Of a stretch of 64,000 nucleotides of DNA, positions 36,041 through 48,385 are shown one piece after another. The stretch's first letter is position 1. The number at the start of each line of letters is the position of its first letter. Origin of the DNA: Solen grandis (taxonomy: Eukaryota > Mollusca > Bivalvia > Adapedonta > Solenidae); assembly GCA_021229015.1 (NCBI GenBank), contig CM037781.1, positions 71,440,903-71,504,902 of the forward strand, in the 5' to 3' direction. The notes beneath the pieces are model-generated. The model ran no database searches and was not told where the DNA came from. It was given only the letters and a program-made list of their open reading frames with translations. The translations under genes and the position numbers were made by a program.

Positions 36041-38700
36041 ATTCAAAGCCAATGTCAAATGAGACTAAGAGACCTATTTTCTGACAAAATATCAACTTTG
36101 TATCTCATATAGGGCCGATTGTATAAGCATTTTAAAGAAGACGTCCTTATTCGAATCTTGGATTCGAACTTACACCTTGGAATTTTTTTATTTTTGAAAA
36201 ACTGCACCGGGATACACAAACATAACCTATTATGCACATTCTGTGAAAATTTGATGAAAATCGGCGCATTAATAATGGCTCTGGACCGTGTACAAACCTT
36301 TGTAGCATATTTCAAATGTGACGTCATATGACGTCATAAACCTATGAAAATCTTTGATATCGAAATTTCAGATTCTAAAGAAAAAGTACTTAAATTTTTA
36401 TTGCTTTTTGACCATTTTAACATATAAAAATGTTCCTGCAAATATTAGAAATATATTTATGTAAAATGACGTCACGTGACGTCATTTGACGTACATTTTC
36501 ACAAATTTTTTAATACTTATAGAGATCAATTCACTGACAAAATTTCAACTTTCTATCTCAAATAGGACCGATTTTATAAGCATTCAAAAATTTGACGTCC
36601 TTGATTCGAACCTTGGATTCGCCTTTGAACCTTGGATTTTTTTAATTTTGAGAAACTGGCACCGCGATGCACAACTATATCCTAATATACACTTTCAGTG
36701 AAATTTTTATGAAAATCGGTTCATAAACAATGTCTGTAGACCGCTTACAATCTTATGTAGCATATGTGAATTGTGACGTCATATGACATCATAGGTCTAT
36801 GATAATTGCAGAATTAAAAAAATCAGCAATTGAAACATGAGTCATAAAATGTTCATGCCTATGGACTATTTAAACATATAGAAATTTTCTTGTAAATATT
36901 AGAAATACATTTTCATCTTATGACGCCATGTGACGTCATATGTCGTTCATTTTCACAAAATCTTTTAGGCACTCAGAGACTAATATGCTGACAAAATTTC
37001 AACTTTCTATCTCATATAGAACCGATTTTATAAGCATTTAGAATTTGACGTCCTTGGTTTGAATCTTGGATTCGCCATAGAAACTTGGTCTTTTCGAATT
37101 TTGAAAAACGGACACCGGCATGCACAACTAGATATTAATATACACCTTCGGTGAAATTTTTATGAAAATCGGTTCATAAACAATGTCTGTAGACCGCTTA
37201 CAATCTTATGTAGCATATGTGAATTGTGACGTCATATGACGTCATAGTTCTATGATAATTGCAGAATTAAAAATATCAGCAATTGAAACATAAGTCATAA
37301 AATGGCCATGCCTATGGACTATTTAAACATATAGAAATTTTCTTGTAAATATTAGAAATACATTTTCATCTTATGACGTCATGTGACGTCATATGTCGTT
37401 CATTTTCACAAAATCTTTTAGGCACCCATAGACTAATATACTGACAAAATTTCAACTTTCTATCTCATATAGGACCGATTTTATAAGCATTTGACGTCCT
37501 TTGTTTGAATCTTGGATTCGCCATAGAACCTTGGTCTTTTCGAATTTTGAAAAACGGACACCGGGATGCACAACTAGATATTAATATAGACCTTCGGTGA
37601 ATTTTGATGAAAATCGGTTCATAAACAATGGCTTTAGACTGCGTACAATCTTTTGTACCATATGTCAAGTGTGACGTCATATGACGTCATAGCCACATGA
37701 AAATTGTATAATTTAAATCATCAGCATTCGAAGCAAATGTCATATAATTTTCATTTCCATGGAACATTTAAACATACAGAAATTATCTTGTAAATATAAG
37801 AAATATATTTTCATGTTATGACGTCATGTGACGTCGAATGACGTTCATTTTTACAAAATCTTTCAGACATCCAGAGACGTATATACTGATCAAATATTAA
37901 CCTTCTATCTCATATAGGACCGATTTTATAAGCATTTGAAAATGTTCGACCTTGGTTCGAATCTTGGATTCTCCATAGAACCAAGGCCTTTTCAAATTTT
38001 GAAAAACGGACACCGGTATGCACAACTAGACCTTAATATACACCTTCGGTGAAAATTTGATGCAAATCGGTTCATAAACAATGGCTGTAGACCGCGTACA
38101 AAGTTTTGTAGCAAATGTCAAGTGTGACGTCATATGACGTCATAGGCATATGAAAACTGTAGAATTCAAATAAACTTCGTTTGAAACAAAAGTCATATTA
38201 TTTTCATTTCCATGGACCTTTTCAACATATAGAAATTATCTTGTAAATATAAGAAATAGATTTTCATGTAATGACGTCATGTGACGTCACACGACGTTCA
38301 TTTTCTCAAAATCGTTCAGGCATCCAGAGACCTACAAACTGACAAAATATCAACGTTCTATTTCAAATACGACCGATTTTATAAGCATTTGAAAATTTGC
38401 GACCTTGGTTCGAATCTTGGATTCGCTATAGAACCTTGGTCTTTTCGAATTTTGAAAAACGGACACCGGGATGCACAACTAGATATTAATATACACATTC
38501 TGTGAAATTTTGATGAAAATCGGTTCATAATCAATGGCTGTAGACCGCGAACAAACTTTTGTAGTAGTTTTCAGCTATGACGTCATATCACGTCACTAAT
38601 AGTTGAAACAATGCAGATCGAAAGGGACTCTGTTTAGCTGATCACTGAAATAATTTGAAGACTCTATCTCAATTGTAACTTTGTTTAATTACAACCTCAA
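36041..38700 (+). repeat. A-type repeat array (about 5.5 units), oldest-looking
   Basis: CACGTG/CATGTG-type clusters near 36470, 36923, 37372, 37819 and 38271 (periods 453, 449, 447, 452) alternate with CATATG-type clusters near 36320, 36773, 37226, 37672 and 38127, so spacings alternate near 150 and 300 bp. A further TTTGACGTCC half-site precedes GGTTCGAATC in several units. Units are more diverged from one another than in other A arrays. The array ends with AAGGAGGAAAAAAAGAATA. Confidence 0.85.
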
Positions 38701-38719
38701 AAGGAGGAAAAAAAGAATA

Positions 38720-38760
38720 ACTAGATTTCGTTTGCACGGTAAACGATAGGACTTTCTGCA
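38720..38760 (+). repeat. Junction hairpin J11
   Basis: AACTAGAT, stem TCGTTTG (38729-38735), loop CACGG, stem TAAACGA (38741-38747), TAGGACTTTCTGC. One base differs from J9 and gives a G-T wobble instead of G-C. Confidence 0.85.
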
Positions 38761-39540
38761 AACCGTTTAAAACTCAATCAAACTGAAAATTATTTATACA
38801 GAATACGCAGAAAATATTAGGTTTCTAGAATGTAACCTATACATTCTTTTAAAATTTTCGAAAAATTCATCAAGTTATTATGTTTCAGATCGTTTACAAA
38901 CTTTTTGATCCGACGTCTATTCTGATGTCATATGGATGTGAATATAATTGCATATGAAAATTCAGCATATTTAATATATGCCATAAATTTTTGGTAGTTC
39001 TGGACCATTTGGATAACACTGAATTTATTGCACGAGAAATGAAAACATATAATAACACCATGGTGTCAAATGACGTCCGCCCTATGAAAATCTGAAGAAC
39101 ACCTTTAAAATTACAATATGTGTGAATTTGGTTTTTGGAACCTATACGCTACGCTACATAAGATCGTAGGAAGATCGTGTACTTTAGTCAGATTGTACTA
39201 AATTTTATTTCGAGGTCATATTTTTTTAAACATGGTTTCACCACAGAACCTCTGTCTTTTCAATATTTTGAAAACGAAAGTAAGGATGCACAACAAAATC
39301 CTAACTTATACCTTCTGTGAATTTACTAGAAAATCAATTCAAAAGCGCGTACAAACGTTTTAACTGACGTCAAATCTAGTGTCTATGATGTCATATGATG
39401 TGCTAATGAATTTGAAAATCATTGCATTCAAAACATGGTCTGAAAATATTTGCCATACAAATTTTCACTCTTCTGGGCCATTGCCAATTACATTTTCCGA
39501 AAATGTTTAAAATTATGTAAAAAGTGAAAGTATGGTATTT
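38761..39540 (+). repeat. S3 module, copy 2
   Basis: Co-linear with 29039-29870 after J9. Differs by a block at about 39055-39220 (ATGGTGTCAAATGACGTCCG, TACGCTACGCTACATAAGAT) replacing the 29360-29580 segment. The same junction stem class (TCGTTTG) precedes both copies. Confidence 0.65.
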
Positions 39541-42500
39541 TCTATTTTCAAAAAATGCTAAACTTACAGTGTAGCAATACCATGTGACCAGAACATCACT
39601 AAAGGCATCAAAACCAAGAAAAAAACAGCCACTTTTGTCTCCGCTTCAACATAGAAAAGTACCCGTAAGTAGTATAGGTTAGTTCATAGTTGCCTTTAAC
39701 TACACAATATACCCAGTCAGCAGAAGTTATCGGGCCAATATAGCACTGATATCGGCACCTATGTCTGCACTGTGGGTCATTAATACCCCCGCAAAAGGCC
39801 TTTGATACAGGAGAAGCCAGACTTCAGACGGAGCATAAATAAGTACCTGTATACATAGTATATTATATATGATAGCAATCAATAAGTAAGTAAAGTCATT
39901 TTTTACAGTGGATAGAGAATCAGTTATGGTTATTTGGCACAGCAGCATAAAAGTGTAGTCACAGTTCTTAGACATTGCACTTCTCCTAGTGCCATCTGTT
40001 TCAAGTTAATGTCGGGACAAGAAAAAAAATCTATTTAACAAAGGTAGATAATTAAAAAATGGTACCAGGTAGAGTTACAGTTCTTGGACACTGCACTTTT
40101 CCTAGTTGCCATCAGATTCTGGTTACATTTTAAATTTCAAGTCAATACATTGTATAATATTTGAATAATGTTCTGGACAAGAAAAACCAAAATTAACCAA
40201 AGGGAGATAATGCAAAAATGAAACCAGGGCAATAATTCTGCGATCCTTGAGACAACTCAAGTGAAATTTATGACATGCACCTATCCACCTGATTATCAAT
40301 TCACACACAACATTTGAACTGAGTCGGTTAAGAAATGTAGTTTGCGTCACAAGATATTTAAAGTCAAATCAGGGGCAATAACTCCGTAATCCTCGTGGGA
40401 ACGAAGTGAAATTTGCGTCTTGTACATCTACTGCTAATGAAGAACATTTTTTGCAAAGTATTAGATGAATCAGACTGAAATTGAAAGAGGAATTCACTGG
40501 ACAAGACATTTCAAGTTGATTCAGGGGCAATAACATCGTAATCCTTGTGGGAATGAAGTGAAATTTGCGTCTTGCACATTTAGTTCTTCTGTCAGGGGTC
40601 AAGATAAGCTGCGTATTTACGTAATTACGCAAATAAAATAGATAAAAACCCAATTCTTTTAAAATTCTAGCATATCAAAAAGCAATTAAAATTAGATTAC
40701 TCAAATATCCAAAATATTAAAGCGTACTGGTACACAACATTTTGAATCAGAGTGATGTTTACAAATACTTGTATATGTTTGACTGGTTACTTGCGAATCC
40801 ACAAAATAGACTTCAAACGATTTCCGGTAATTTCCTACTTTGGGTTCCATTCAAGTAAAACATAAATCCAGTCTGTCTTATTAGTTCATCTGACGCTTTT
40901 CTATTTGTTTGCTTCAAATATGGTTACACAAGGCAGGAAGAAACGGGTAAACGTTTAAAAACAACACTGAGTAGATACCTAGCACTGCAAACCAAACGTC
41001 AGGCATTTGTCTCGCAATAATTGACGATCTGGAAGTTGAGATAGAGTCGATAGCATCCAATTCCATGTTAACCAGTAAATAATTTGTTTTGATTCAACAG
41101 TTAAAAGTGCTATATCTTTGGATCAGGAAGATCAAATATGATTGAATGTTTTTGTTTTATTTAATTGCTGCGGAGCTAATGATAAATCCTGCATATGATA
41201 ATTGTTAAATTGACATTTTTGCATATAAGAACAGCAGGCGTATATACCAGTAAGAACATGTACTGTTATTTCAATTCCAAAATTAAGTTGATGAAAAAAA
41301 AAAGCAATTGACTTAATTTTGAAGGAGTAACCATATTTTCATTACTCAATTAAAATTGTGAAAACCCAATTCCTTGAAAAATTGATGAGTAAATACCCAA
41401 TTGACCTCAAACCTTATCTGTAGCCCTGTTCTGATAAATATCTATGCCAAGTATCAGGTGAAATGGCTGAAAGTACCGGACAAGATTTTGCTTAAATACT
41501 GCATGACTGACTGACCAACCAACAGACTGACCAACCAACCGACCAACAGGCTGATTCTCTTCCATTTGTGCTGGTATACAGGGGTTTTCATTTCAAAACA
41601 AATCAATGAAAACCTAGTATCATATTAATTAATATAAAATCTTAAGGTTTTTAGAACAGGGTTGCTTGCAAAACTGTTCTAAGGAAGTACACATTTTGGA
41701 TTTGACAACAGTTTGGGGCTATATTAAGAAATTTTTTATTTATAGATTTCCCTCTTTTTTAATACACAGAGAAAAAAGTCCAAAATTCATTTTCTCTCTT
41801 AACACTCAATGGTGACAATTTTCATGTTTATTTCAGACTCAGAATGATTGCGATTAAAACTAAATAAAAATGTATTGAAAATAGATGCGGGAGATATTGT
41901 ATTTAATAAACTGTAATGAAAACAGATAATAATTATGCAGAAGGCAAATTCCCAATTCATGCTTAGATATTTCGAATCATAACTGGCTGGAAATTCCAGC
42001 AATAGCCGACAATATATGAATTGTAGGTTTGAGTCCTAGTCGTTTTTTTTTCCTTTTGTTTTTTTACAGCTAATTGTTTTTTGTTGTTTTTTTTAAATTT
42101 CTTTTGCAATATTAAGCATACATATTTTTGCCATAATGAAAATCAGTAATTCAAATACATGTACATGTATGCGTAAATATATAAAACACTAAGTTACATG
42201 TAAATCAGATCTCTCTCGAGGGCGCACACTTTAAAAATTAAAATTATGTGCGTCTCCTCGGACGCATGAATATTTCATATATTGAAACTCAAATTATCAT
42301 GGTTAATGATTTGTCTTAACCGTTTACTCAGTTCAACTTAATAATGGTTTCATAATGGGTTTTCCCCATGCGCTTGCGACTAGCCTGTTGATGTGCAACA
42401 TGCTTTTATTTGCCAAAAATATCATAATCCCTATTTGGGACCTATGTTTACATGCACTGAAATACACACGCGTGTGTATATATTCTTCAAGTACATTATT

Positions 42501-43289
42501 GAAATCCTTTGCTATTATATAATCTTAACGGAGCTGTATTTCAATAGAGATTTGACTGTTTGGTTACATTTTTGAGTATACTTAGTTCATGTAAATTTTA
42601 ACACCAATGAACTAGCAGTATAATTGGACATTTGTTAAGTAAAGATGACCTGTAATTTGATGGTTGTCGCATTAAAGACAGAATATGTTCAAAATCAAAA
42701 CCTACAAGATGTAAAAAAGAAAGAGCAATAAACAATAAAATAAACATCCGTTCAGCATTTCTTTTTTCCTATTTTTTGATTAACAAAAATAAATAAATTT
42801 AAAAAAGAATTTTACCACAGGCATATAAGAAAAAAGTGCATTCAGGTTTTTAAAAAGGCAATTATGTAATGCCAAGGCATTACTTATTTACTTATCTTTT
42901 TATTTGTCTTGGCTCTTGATTGCAGCTTTCTCTGACAAATCACATAAATTTTGACAGTTGACTGACTTATTTGACTTATCAACTAGCCAAATTAATGCAT
43001 TACGCCAGGAATTTCTCTAAACCGCCGTGTCACATCGTCTGTATTTAGATATTCAGTGTGGTTTAGATGTCATTTCCAGCTTGATCCACTTTTACAAGTT
43101 ATAATTAAGGTATATGCCAAGTAAATCCGTTTGATTATTGGTAAAACATTGTATTTTTAAAAGTTTTAATTTGCAAACCACTTTTTACAACGGCGACCTT
43201 TTTATTTCTTACTTCCGGTTGTTGCTTTGGGGACTCTACTGCACTCTACTATATTGATAAAGAATAGAATTGACACACCATTTAAGTAT
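39541..43289. other. Low-copy AT-rich region with degenerate ~148-bp repeats
   Basis: No gene supported: the ORFs are 60-94 codons without recognisable domains. 40227-40282, 40373-40428 and 40524-40579 are related segments (GGGCAATAACTCCGTAATCC, then GTGAAATTTGCGTCTTG), spaced 146 and 152 bp. 41506-41560 has ACTGACCAACCAACAGACTG-type short repeats. The remainder is poly(A)/poly(T)-rich intergenic or intronic-looking DNA. Confidence 0.5.
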
Positions 43290-44718
43290 TGTCAACACTT
43301 GTTTAGCTAGTAATATCAATATGATATTAGTAAAAAGTTTATTTTGCAATTTATATGACTAATACATATCTGTAAACTTACATTTTCCGAAAATGCTTCA
43401 ATAAGGGGAAAGCGAAAGTAGGATATTTTCTGAAAATTCTTACAATTGGGTTTGAATTCGTATTTTTGATGTAACTTCCTTATATTTTAATCAATTTCAA
43501 AACACTAGGTACCAAAATAATTGTCTTAAAATTCTCTACATCTCACTCGCTAAATGTGTGCAGTTATTCCCAATGATTCTTAAGATATAAAACCATAAAC
43601 TCTTACATACCGGCAAAATCGCTGAAATTCTACATGTTTAAATTCCTATATTTGATGAAACTTCCTTATACTTTGATCAATTTCAAAACTTAAGGTACCA
43701 AAATAATCGTCTGAAAATTCTCTACATTTCACATGATTTATGTTTAGGAATATTTTTAATACTTTTTGAGATAGAAACGCGAATTTCGTTTTTTCCCATA
43801 ACTCCATGAATCTTTGGCCAATCATTAAACTTTAAGCATCAAAAGAACGGTCAAACATTGCCCTACAAATGATATTCATCATCATATTTTAAAACATCAA
43901 AGGCTTTCGAGATATAAACTGTTAAACACACTAGGGGTTACCAAATTTTCATTTTTCCGCCATAACTCAACCGATTCAACCCCGATCATCGAAAACTAAA
44001 TATCATCTGAAAGGTCTTTCCAAGCACTACAAATTATATGCATAGTGTCTCGATAGAATATTTACCGTTTTTGAGATATTTAAGGCCGAAGAAAAAGCCG
44101 ATAATTGATATATGACCTTGACCTTTGGGATTTGCCGGAAACGGAAGTGACATGGCTCCATAGAATCTGATACTGCATCTTCAGACAAAATTTCAAGCAA
44201 ATCATACAAAAAATAAAGCCTACAGGGCTTAAAAAGCGTTAAGTATTTATACGAAAGTTTTATTACCATTATGGCGTTCATCTTTTCAGAATATAAAGAA
44301 GATAGAGAGACTAATATTCAGTCCAAATATCAGCTTTCTAGCTTATCTGGAAGCGATTTTATACGCGTTTGAAATTTGACGTCATTAGTTCGAATCTTGG
44401 ATTCGCCATTAAACCTTTGTCTTTTCGAATTTGGAAACACGGACACCGAAATGCACAACTAGAGCCTAACTTACATATTCTGTGAAATTTTGATGAAAAT
44501 CGGTCCAGAAATAATGGCTGTAGACCGCGTACAATCTTTTTCACCTGACGTCGAATCTGACGTTATATGACGTCATATGAATATGAAATTCATTGCATCC
44601 GAAAGCTCATGGTTTGAAATATATGCCATAAAATTTTCATTGTTGTGAGTCAATGGCAACACATCGAAATTAACACAAATATAAGAGGAAGAAAAAAAGA
44701 ATAAGAAAAAGAAGAAAA
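43290..44718 (+). repeat. E module, copy 3 (left-truncated, SINE-free)
   Basis: Begins ATTGTCAACACTTGTTTAGC and is co-linear with the right part of the other E copies: C units (43450-43770), AACTCAACCGATTCAACCCC, TGACCTTGACCTTTGGGATT, an A-like unit, E-type tail with CTGACGTTATATGACGTCAT and GAGGAAGAAAAAAAGAATAA. ACTTGTTTA occurs once at 43297-43305, where the other copies carry the SINE. Confidence 0.8.
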
Positions 44719-44759
44719 AATAGATTTCATTCGTTGATACGAATGATAGGACTTTCTGC
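44719..44759 (+). repeat. Junction hairpin J12
   Basis: AATAGAT (the C of AACTAGAT is missing), stem TCATTCGT (44727-44734), loop TGAT, stem ACGAATGA (44739-44746), TAGGACTTTCTGC. Confidence 0.85.
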
Positions 44760-45000
44760 TACATTTGTTAAACACTTAAAAGCTAAAAAAGTAAAAAGAT
44801 ATGAAATTCCAGCCTTTAACTTGCTTTTGTATGGCCATAACTTAAATAAACTTTGAAAAATATAACCGTTTAACTTGGAGGATATGGCAAAAGTAACTGA
44901 AAATCATTTTTTTATATCGATTTATTTAACTTGGATTATTTTTATAATCTATGTTACAAATCAAATTTATTTAAAGTGCTTACAATTCGAATTTCATCCT
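44760..45000 (+). other. Downstream module of J12, not seen elsewhere
   Basis: TACATTTGTTAAACACTTAA to about CAATTCGAATTTCATCCTG; AT-rich, no coding capacity, no second copy recognised in the window. Joins an A-like unit at GCCGAAGACCGCATAAAAGC. Confidence 0.5.
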
Positions 45001-46850
45001 GTAATAATTGCCGAAGACCGCATAAAAGCTTGTGTAGACAGCGTCAAGTTTGATGTCATGTGACGTCATAGGCATAAGAAAATCAATGAAATGAAATATT
45101 AAGTATTTTGAATATATCAAGTAATTTTTTCATGCTCCTTACAACTTTGCAACATATAGAAATTAACGCGTAGATATATTAACATTCTTTTTGACCTTAT
45201 GACGTCAAATGACGTTAATCCTCACAGAATATAATTAAGTCTCAAAGACTAATATTCAGTCCAAATATCAACTTTCTAAATCATCTGGAAGCGATTTTAT
45301 ATGTATTTGAAATTTGACGTCAATGGTTCGAAACTTGGATTCGCCATAGAACCATTGCTTTTTCGAATTTGTAAAAAGGGACCCGGGATACACATATAGA
45401 GCGTTACATAAACATTCTGTGAAATTTTGATGAAAATCGGTCCAAAAATAATGGCTGTACACCGCATAAAACCTTTCTGTCCTGACGTCAAATCTTACGT
45501 GATATAACGTCACATTAATATGAATTACATTGCATTCTAAAGCACACGGATTGATGTACATACCATTAGATTTCCATTGTCCTGGGAAGTAAACAACATA
45601 TTTCAATTAACGCATATATATCAGAAATTATTTTTGACCTTATGACGTCATATGACGTCATGTGACGTTCATCTTCATAGAATGTAAAGCACTCTTGGAG
45701 ACTTATATACTATCCAAATATAATATTATATTTCTAACTCATCTGGAAACGATTTTATACGTATTTGAAATTTGACGTCAATGGTTCGAATTTTGGATCC
45801 GCCATAAAACCTTTGCATTTTCGAATTTGGAAAAACGGACACCGGAATGTACAACTAGACTTTAACATACACATTCTGTGAAATATTAATGAAAATCGGC
45901 CCAGAAATAATGGCTGTAGACCGCGTACAAGCATTTTAGACGACGTCAAGTTTGACGTCAAAACACGTCATAGTCAAATGAAAATTATTGAAATGGAAAC
46001 AGTTTCTATCTGAAGCAAATGCTATTAAATTTTCAAGGTGCTCGGACGTAAACAACATATAAAAATTAACACATAAAAATTAGAAATTACCTTTCACCTC
46101 ATGACGTCATATGACGTCATATGACGTTCATCTTCAAGAATATAAAGTAACCCTCGAGATTTTATATTCTGTCCAAATATCATCTTTCTAGCTCATTTGT
46201 AAGCGATTTTTACGCATTTTAAATTTGACGTCAATAGTTCGAATCTTGGATTCGCCATAGAACTATTTCATTTCGAATTTTGAAAACGGACACCGGAAGG
46301 CACAACTAGAGCCTAACATACGCATTCTGTGAAATTTTGATGAAAATCGGCCCAGAAATAATGGCTGTAGACCGCGTACAAACATTTTTAGACGACGTCA
46401 AGTTTGACGTCAAAGCACGTCATAGTAAAATGAAAATTATTGAAATGCAAACAGTTCTATCTGAAGCATATGCTATTAAATTTTCAAGGAGCTCAGACTT
46501 GTACAACATATAAAAATTAACACGTAAATATTAGAAATTACCTTTCACCTCATGACGTCATATGACGTCATATGACGTTCATCTTCAGAGAATGTAAAGT
46601 AACCCTTGAGACTTATATTCTCTCCAAATATCATCTTTCTAGCTTATTTGTAAGCGATTTTATACGCATTTGAAATTTGACGTCAATGGTTCGAATCTTG
46701 GATTCGCCATAGAACCATTGCATTTCGAATTTTGAAAAACGGACACCGGAAGGCACAACTAGAGCCTAACATACACATTCTGTGAAATTTTGATGAAAAT
46801 CGGCCCAGAAATAATGGCTGTAGACCGCGTACAAACTTTTTCACCTTACG
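45001..46850 (+). repeat. A-type repeat array, distinct subfamily (about 4 units)
   Basis: Units carry TCTGGAAGCGATTTTATACG, TTTGACGTCAATGGTTCGAA, GGATTCGCCATAGAACCATT, GGACACCGGAA(T/G)GCACAACT, GTAGACCGCGTACAA. CRE clusters: 45200, 45640, 46105, 46552 (TGACGTCATATGACGTCA type), and degenerate GACGACGTCAAGTTTGACGT near 45940 and 46393. Period about 450 bp. Confidence 0.85.
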
Positions 46851-47017
46851 TCAAATCTGACGTTATGTGACGTCATATGAATATGAAAATCATTGCATTC
46901 GAAAGCTCATGGTTTGAAATATATGCCATAAAATTTTCATTGTTCTGGGCCATTGGCAACACATCGAAATTAACACAAATACAAGAGGAAGAAAAAAAGA
47001 ATAAGAAGAATAAGAAT
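46851..47017 (+). repeat. E-type tail
   Basis: TACGTCAAATCTGACGTTAT, GTGACGTCATATGAATATGA, CATTGGCAACACATCG, AACACAAATACAAGAGGAAG, AAGAATAAGAAGAATAAG. Confidence 0.8.
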
Positions 47018-47059
47018 AACTAGATGTCATTCGTTTAAACGAATGATAGGACTTTCTGC
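47018..47059 (+). repeat. Junction hairpin J13
   Basis: AACTAGAT, palindrome TCATTCGTTTAAACGAATGA (47027-47046), TAGGACTTTCTGC. Here the junction is preceded by an E-type tail rather than a T module, yet the same D module follows. Confidence 0.85.
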
Positions 47060-48262
47060 AACATCTGCTTTATATAGTATATATAGAAGATGACATAATA
47101 GATAATCTGTCTTAATTGCAACTTTCTATCTCCTCTATTTCTATATAAAATAGCACCAATAGAACACATTCTGTGAATTTTAATAAAAGTCCGCCCATAT
47201 CTTGCACATGTAGTTTACATACAACATTTATACTATGTCATATGACATGAAAGAAAAATGAAACAGTGTTCAAATGTAAGTTTCTAACTTTCATCACACA
47301 TAGAATTTCATCACTCCAGCTCAGTTGTAACCTTGTTTAAGTTTAGCCTCATTAGGAAGAAGTATTGAAAAAGTCCGCCCATATCTTGCACATGTAGTTT
47401 ACATACAACATTTATACTATGTCATATCCTTTCGACACCCTGTAACGTAGTTAATCGTATTTAGCGATTTTGGCGTGTTTGGGCTTCCGTAGTTTTGCCA
47501 TAAATTCCTGAATTCGAACTATGGTGATATTTTGAAAGGTAACATCCCAGCCTACAAACTGATGCAATATGAATATCGTTAGCATAACAATGCAGTTTTT
47601 AGATGGTCTAAAATGTGGGCTGCGTGTGAATTTTTCAAGCTTGCAAACTGCTCGCTAGCTACATAGTGTTGCAAATACGGAATTTTGTCTTGTGCCGTTG
47701 TACATGTATTAACTTCAATGCTTATTTTGGAAACAGTCAACTTTCGACAAAAAACAACAACAACAAAAAAAAATTAAAAAAAAGCAAGATATAGCCCATC
47801 AATTGCAATTCGATATTTTTTTTTTTTTTTTTTTTTTTAAGTCGTTGCGCAAGTATTTAAGCTTGGTGACCCCTGCGCGTGACCTTTTCCATATTTTTAT
47901 GATGCATGATTATGAAATATCTTATTTTCCATGTAACTTTCTTATATGAAGTCCAATTTCAATAAACTTGGTACCGTTAGAAAAGCTCTTAAAACATGCT
48001 ACATTTATACGCATAATGTATAAAACTTATCTTCAGTCGTTTCTGAGATATTGACTGTTAAACCTCAAGAAAACAGCATATTATCAGCAAAATTAGCTTC
48101 ATTTCATTTAGTTTTTTTGCTTATAACTTTGTATTGCGTAAACCGATTTTAATAAACTAAATATCTTTGGAAACGTCAATTATTCAGCTATAATTCTTAT
48201 TCATACATATATTTACAAAAAATCGATCTTTATTGAGATATGGCTACATATATGCAGTAGGG
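47060..48262 (+). repeat. D module, copy 3
   Basis: Same order as the copies at 13169 and 15868, ending with GAGATATGGCTACATATATG. It contains an internal duplication: AAAGTCCGCCCATATCTTGC through TTTATACTATGTCAT appears at about 47183-47240 and again at 47369-47426, and the TTTGTATAGTGCTA segment is lost. Poly(T) run at about 47817-47838. Confidence 0.8.
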
Positions 48263-48385
48263 TGAAATCAAAATTTCCTCACGTGCCTAATAACCCATAA
48301 AATTTTCATCGTCCCTAGGACTATTGCAATATATTAAAATAAGCGTTTAGTTAGGAAAAGAAAATAATAATAATAATAAAAAAAT
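48263..48385 (+). repeat. Tail module T joined directly to A array
   Basis: AATTTCCTCACGTGCCTAAT, GTCCCTAGGACTATTGCAAT, then AATAATAATAATAATAAAAAAA, running into TGACGTCACGTGACGTCA. Same D-T-A order as at 14345-14465. Confidence 0.75.
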
